Positions 6,162-7,353 of a stretch of DNA of 7,353 nt are shown here, piece after piece; position 1 is the first letter of the stretch; the number at the start of each line of letters is the position of its first letter. The notes beneath the pieces are model-generated. The model ran no database searches and was not told where the DNA came from. It saw nothing but the letters and a program-made list of their open reading frames with translations. This stretch comes from Cyanobacteria bacterium UBA11153 (GTDB taxonomy: Bacteria; Cyanobacteriota; Cyanobacteriia; Cyanobacteriales; Coleofasciculaceae). A program made the translations under genes and the position numbers. The stretch covers positions 2,865-10,217 of the forward strand of contig DOIX01000104.1 in assembly GCA_003511885.1 (NCBI GenBank). The letters are read 5' to 3'.

Positions 6162-6166
6162 CTCCT
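6162..6166 (-). promoter_or_regulatory. Shine-Dalgarno of darG
   Basis: On the minus strand AGGAG lies twelve bases before the ATG at 6149, a slightly long spacing. It supports independent translation initiation of the antitoxin rather than coupling to the darT stop. Confidence 0.55.
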
Positions 6167-6174
6167 GTATGATA

Positions 6175-6180
6175 ATTATA
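6175..6180 (-). promoter_or_regulatory. Candidate internal -10 element for darG
   Basis: A perfect TATAAT on the minus strand (6180 to 6175) lies just after the darT stop. Transcription would begin near 6168, immediately before the darG ribosome site. No good -35 hexamer is present 16-18 bases upstream (the region lies at the end of darT), and the surroundings are AT-rich, so a chance match is possible. Confidence 0.3.
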
Positions 6181-6195
6181 TTATTTTTCTTTACT

Positions 6196-6825
6196 CTAGT
6201 AGTACCAGTCAGAATGGATTTTTACCAAGGGCTTATGGTTAATTTTTTGGAGTATTTGCTGTACTTGTCCCTGAATTGTACTGTTAATTACACCAATCTC
6301 CGTAATCAGTGTCCATGGACAAAATTGATGAACTAAAAACTCGGCTTGTCTTTTGCACTTACGATTAGGATCTTCTTCAGTATCAAACCAGTATTTTGAT
6401 CCCATAACTTCCCAGTCGATGGCTTCATCAAGATACCAGATATCGTCATAGAAGTCTGAGTATTCCATCAGGGCATGACCATCAGTAAAAACAAAGCCCA
6501 AGTTTAAATCATCTATTGCTTTTACAAGAGAAACTAGATGAATTACTAGATTCTGTCCTTGGCTATAACCTGGTATATTACCTTTGTGAATAGTATAAAG
6601 CATTGGAGAGCGTGGGGCAAAATAGAATGGCACATAATCAGGCAACACTCCACCTGCACCACAAGGAACTCTGATTCTAGCACGCCGATCTTGGATATTC
6701 TCATAAGCAAGATCGCGATAGGGAATTTGTTGTCGTCGTAACCTACTGTTTGCAATCAATCCATCTGATTTCAGTATGGATTCCAAATTATCAATGTGAG
6801 TAATGTGGTAAATAGGGGTAGGCAT
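6196..6825 (-). CDS. darT: DarT toxin: NAD-dependent DNA thymidine ADP-ribosyltransferase (DUF4433)
   Basis: A 209-residue protein of normal DarT size covering the whole DUF4433 domain. Family signs: N-terminal PIYHITHIDNLESIL with the NAD-binding His7, then GLIANS, the arginine cluster DRRARIRVPCGAGG (47-59) that should hold the catalytic Arg, VPFYFAPRSPMLY, a substrate-recognition loop, and the KRQAEFLVHQ motif with the catalytic Glu at 162 (close to Glu160 reported for Thermus DarT). All key positions are present, so the toxin appears intact. DarT transfers ADP-ribose from NAD to thymidine in single-stranded DNA, stalling replication; in the studied systems it acts against phage DNA and is held in check by DarG. 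It is the first gene of the darT-darG operon, divergent from folB across 138 bp. The ATG at 6825 lacks a visible Shine-Dalgarno. Confidence 0.95.
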   Translation of the reverse strand: MPTPIYHITHIDNLESILKSDGLIANSRLRRQQIPYRDLAYENIQDRRARIRVPCGAGGVLPDYVPFYFAPRSPMLYTIHKGNIPGYSQGQNLVIHLVSLVKAIDDLNLGFVFTDGHALMEYSDFYDDIWYLDEAIDWEVMGSKYWFDTEEDPNRKCKRQAEFLVHQFCPWTLITEIGVINSTIQGQVQQILQKINHKPLVKIHSDWYY

Positions 6826-6836
6826 CAGATTATGAT

Positions 6837-6842
6837 ATTGTA
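6837..6842 (-). promoter_or_regulatory. Candidate -10 element for darT
   Basis: TACAAT on the minus strand (6842 to 6837), one mismatch from consensus, lies 11 bases before the darT ATG. If used, the leader would be only a few bases, giving nearly leaderless mRNA, which agrees with the absence of a Shine-Dalgarno. No -35 hexamer is recognisable at the right distance. Confidence 0.25.
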
Positions 6843-6963
6843 GGTAGAACTCGGTTCCCTATTTTACCTCTGACGGCTTCAATCCCAGGAAACTTCAAAA
6901 GTGATGGCGAAGGTTGGTTTAAGCTCCGATCCTTTCCCACCCCAGATAAATTAAACTAAAGAT

Positions 6964-7323
6964 ATGGATTCTATTCAATTAACAGGAATACGTTGCTACG
7001 GTTACATCGGCTATTTACCAGAAGAACAAGTACTGGGACAATGGTTTGAGGTAGATTTAACGATTTGGTTAGATTTAAGTGCAGCCGGGGAAAGTGACGA
7101 TATAGCGAAGACTCTGGATTACCGCGTCGCGATTGAAACCGTTAAGCAAATAGTGAAAACAGCCAAATTTGCCCTAGTGGAAAAATTGGCTAGCGCGATC
7201 GCAGATGCTATCCTGCAATTAGATCTACCACAGCAAGTCCAAGTTCGCTTAACTAAACCCGCTGCCCCCATCCCCGACTTTGGTGGCAAAATTATCATTG
7301 ATATTACCAGAAGTCGTTCTTAG
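6964..7323 (+). CDS. folB: Dihydroneopterin aldolase (FolB)
   Basis: A complete 119-residue protein of family length. It catalyses the conversion of 7,8-dihydroneopterin to 6-hydroxymethyl-7,8-dihydropterin and glycolaldehyde in folate synthesis, in the cytoplasm, usually as a ring-shaped octamer. Visible family positions are the YGYIGYLPEEQVLGQWFEVD opening with the catalytic Glu (Glu21), LDYRVAIETV (Tyr53), LVEKLASAIA (Glu73, pterin binding) and VRLTKPAAPIP with the catalytic Lys98. All match those known from Staphylococcus FolB, so it is probably active. The start is ATG 6964, with only a weak purine stretch (CTAAAGAT) before it. It diverges from darT and has no other folate gene in the window, so it is a chromosomal housekeeping gene beside the toxin-antitoxin locus. 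Confidence 0.95.
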   Translation: MDSIQLTGIRCYGYIGYLPEEQVLGQWFEVDLTIWLDLSAAGESDDIAKTLDYRVAIETVKQIVKTAKFALVEKLASAIADAILQLDLPQQVQVRLTKPAAPIPDFGGKIIIDITRSRS

Positions 7324-7353
7324 GGATTAGTTAGGGCTTGCTGTATAAATCTG

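Noticed and set aside
5904..6336. Plus-strand open frames antisense to darG and darT
   Set aside because: They oppose two strongly supported genes, have no ribosome site and no domain-like sequence.

Overview
The window looks like chromosomal DNA of a cyanobacterium, probably a filamentous one. The evidence is seven copies of the HIP1 octamer GCGATCGC (starting at 508, 1999, 2119, 4179, 4566, 5190 and 7195), several short interspersed repeats of a cyanobacterial kind, a TPR-CHAT protein, and moderately AT-rich codon use. This is inference from sequence character; no species can be named.

Layout. Positions 153-2624 (minus strand) encode a large exported or membrane-anchored TPR-CHAT protein, a predicted caspase-like protease with a near-identical 120-bp repeat array. 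A 285-bp divergent gap holding three perfect hairpin repeats separates it from a plus-strand row: a GatB/YqeY-domain protein (2910-3365), a DUF4160/DUF2442 gene pair (3524-4091) and an alpha/beta hydrolase (start probably 4119, end 5024). The DUF pair lies between two imperfect copies of a 58/59-bp sequence, with an 88-bp MITE-like element at its left edge. The repeat spans the end of the YqeY gene and the start of the hydrolase gene, so the pair appears to have entered a formerly continuous yqeY-hydrolase junction.

After a short convergent gap with a 21-bp tandem repeat, the minus strand carries a DarT/DarG toxin-antitoxin system: DarT, an NAD-dependent DNA ADP-ribosyltransferase (6196-6825), followed by DarG, a macrodomain antitoxin with a C-terminal toxin-binding region (5118-6149). 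The antitoxin gene has a consensus -10 hexamer and a Shine-Dalgarno sequence in the 46-bp gap after darT. A divergent plus-strand folB (dihydroneopterin aldolase, folate synthesis; 6964-7323) closes the window.

How the genes fit together. Only DarT and DarG form an established functional unit. The DUF4160/DUF2442 genes are tightly spaced, probably co-translated, and look like a mobile cargo pair. YqeY, the hydrolase and FolB look like ordinary chromosomal genes between which accessory modules (TPR-CHAT, DUF pair, DarTG) have accumulated.
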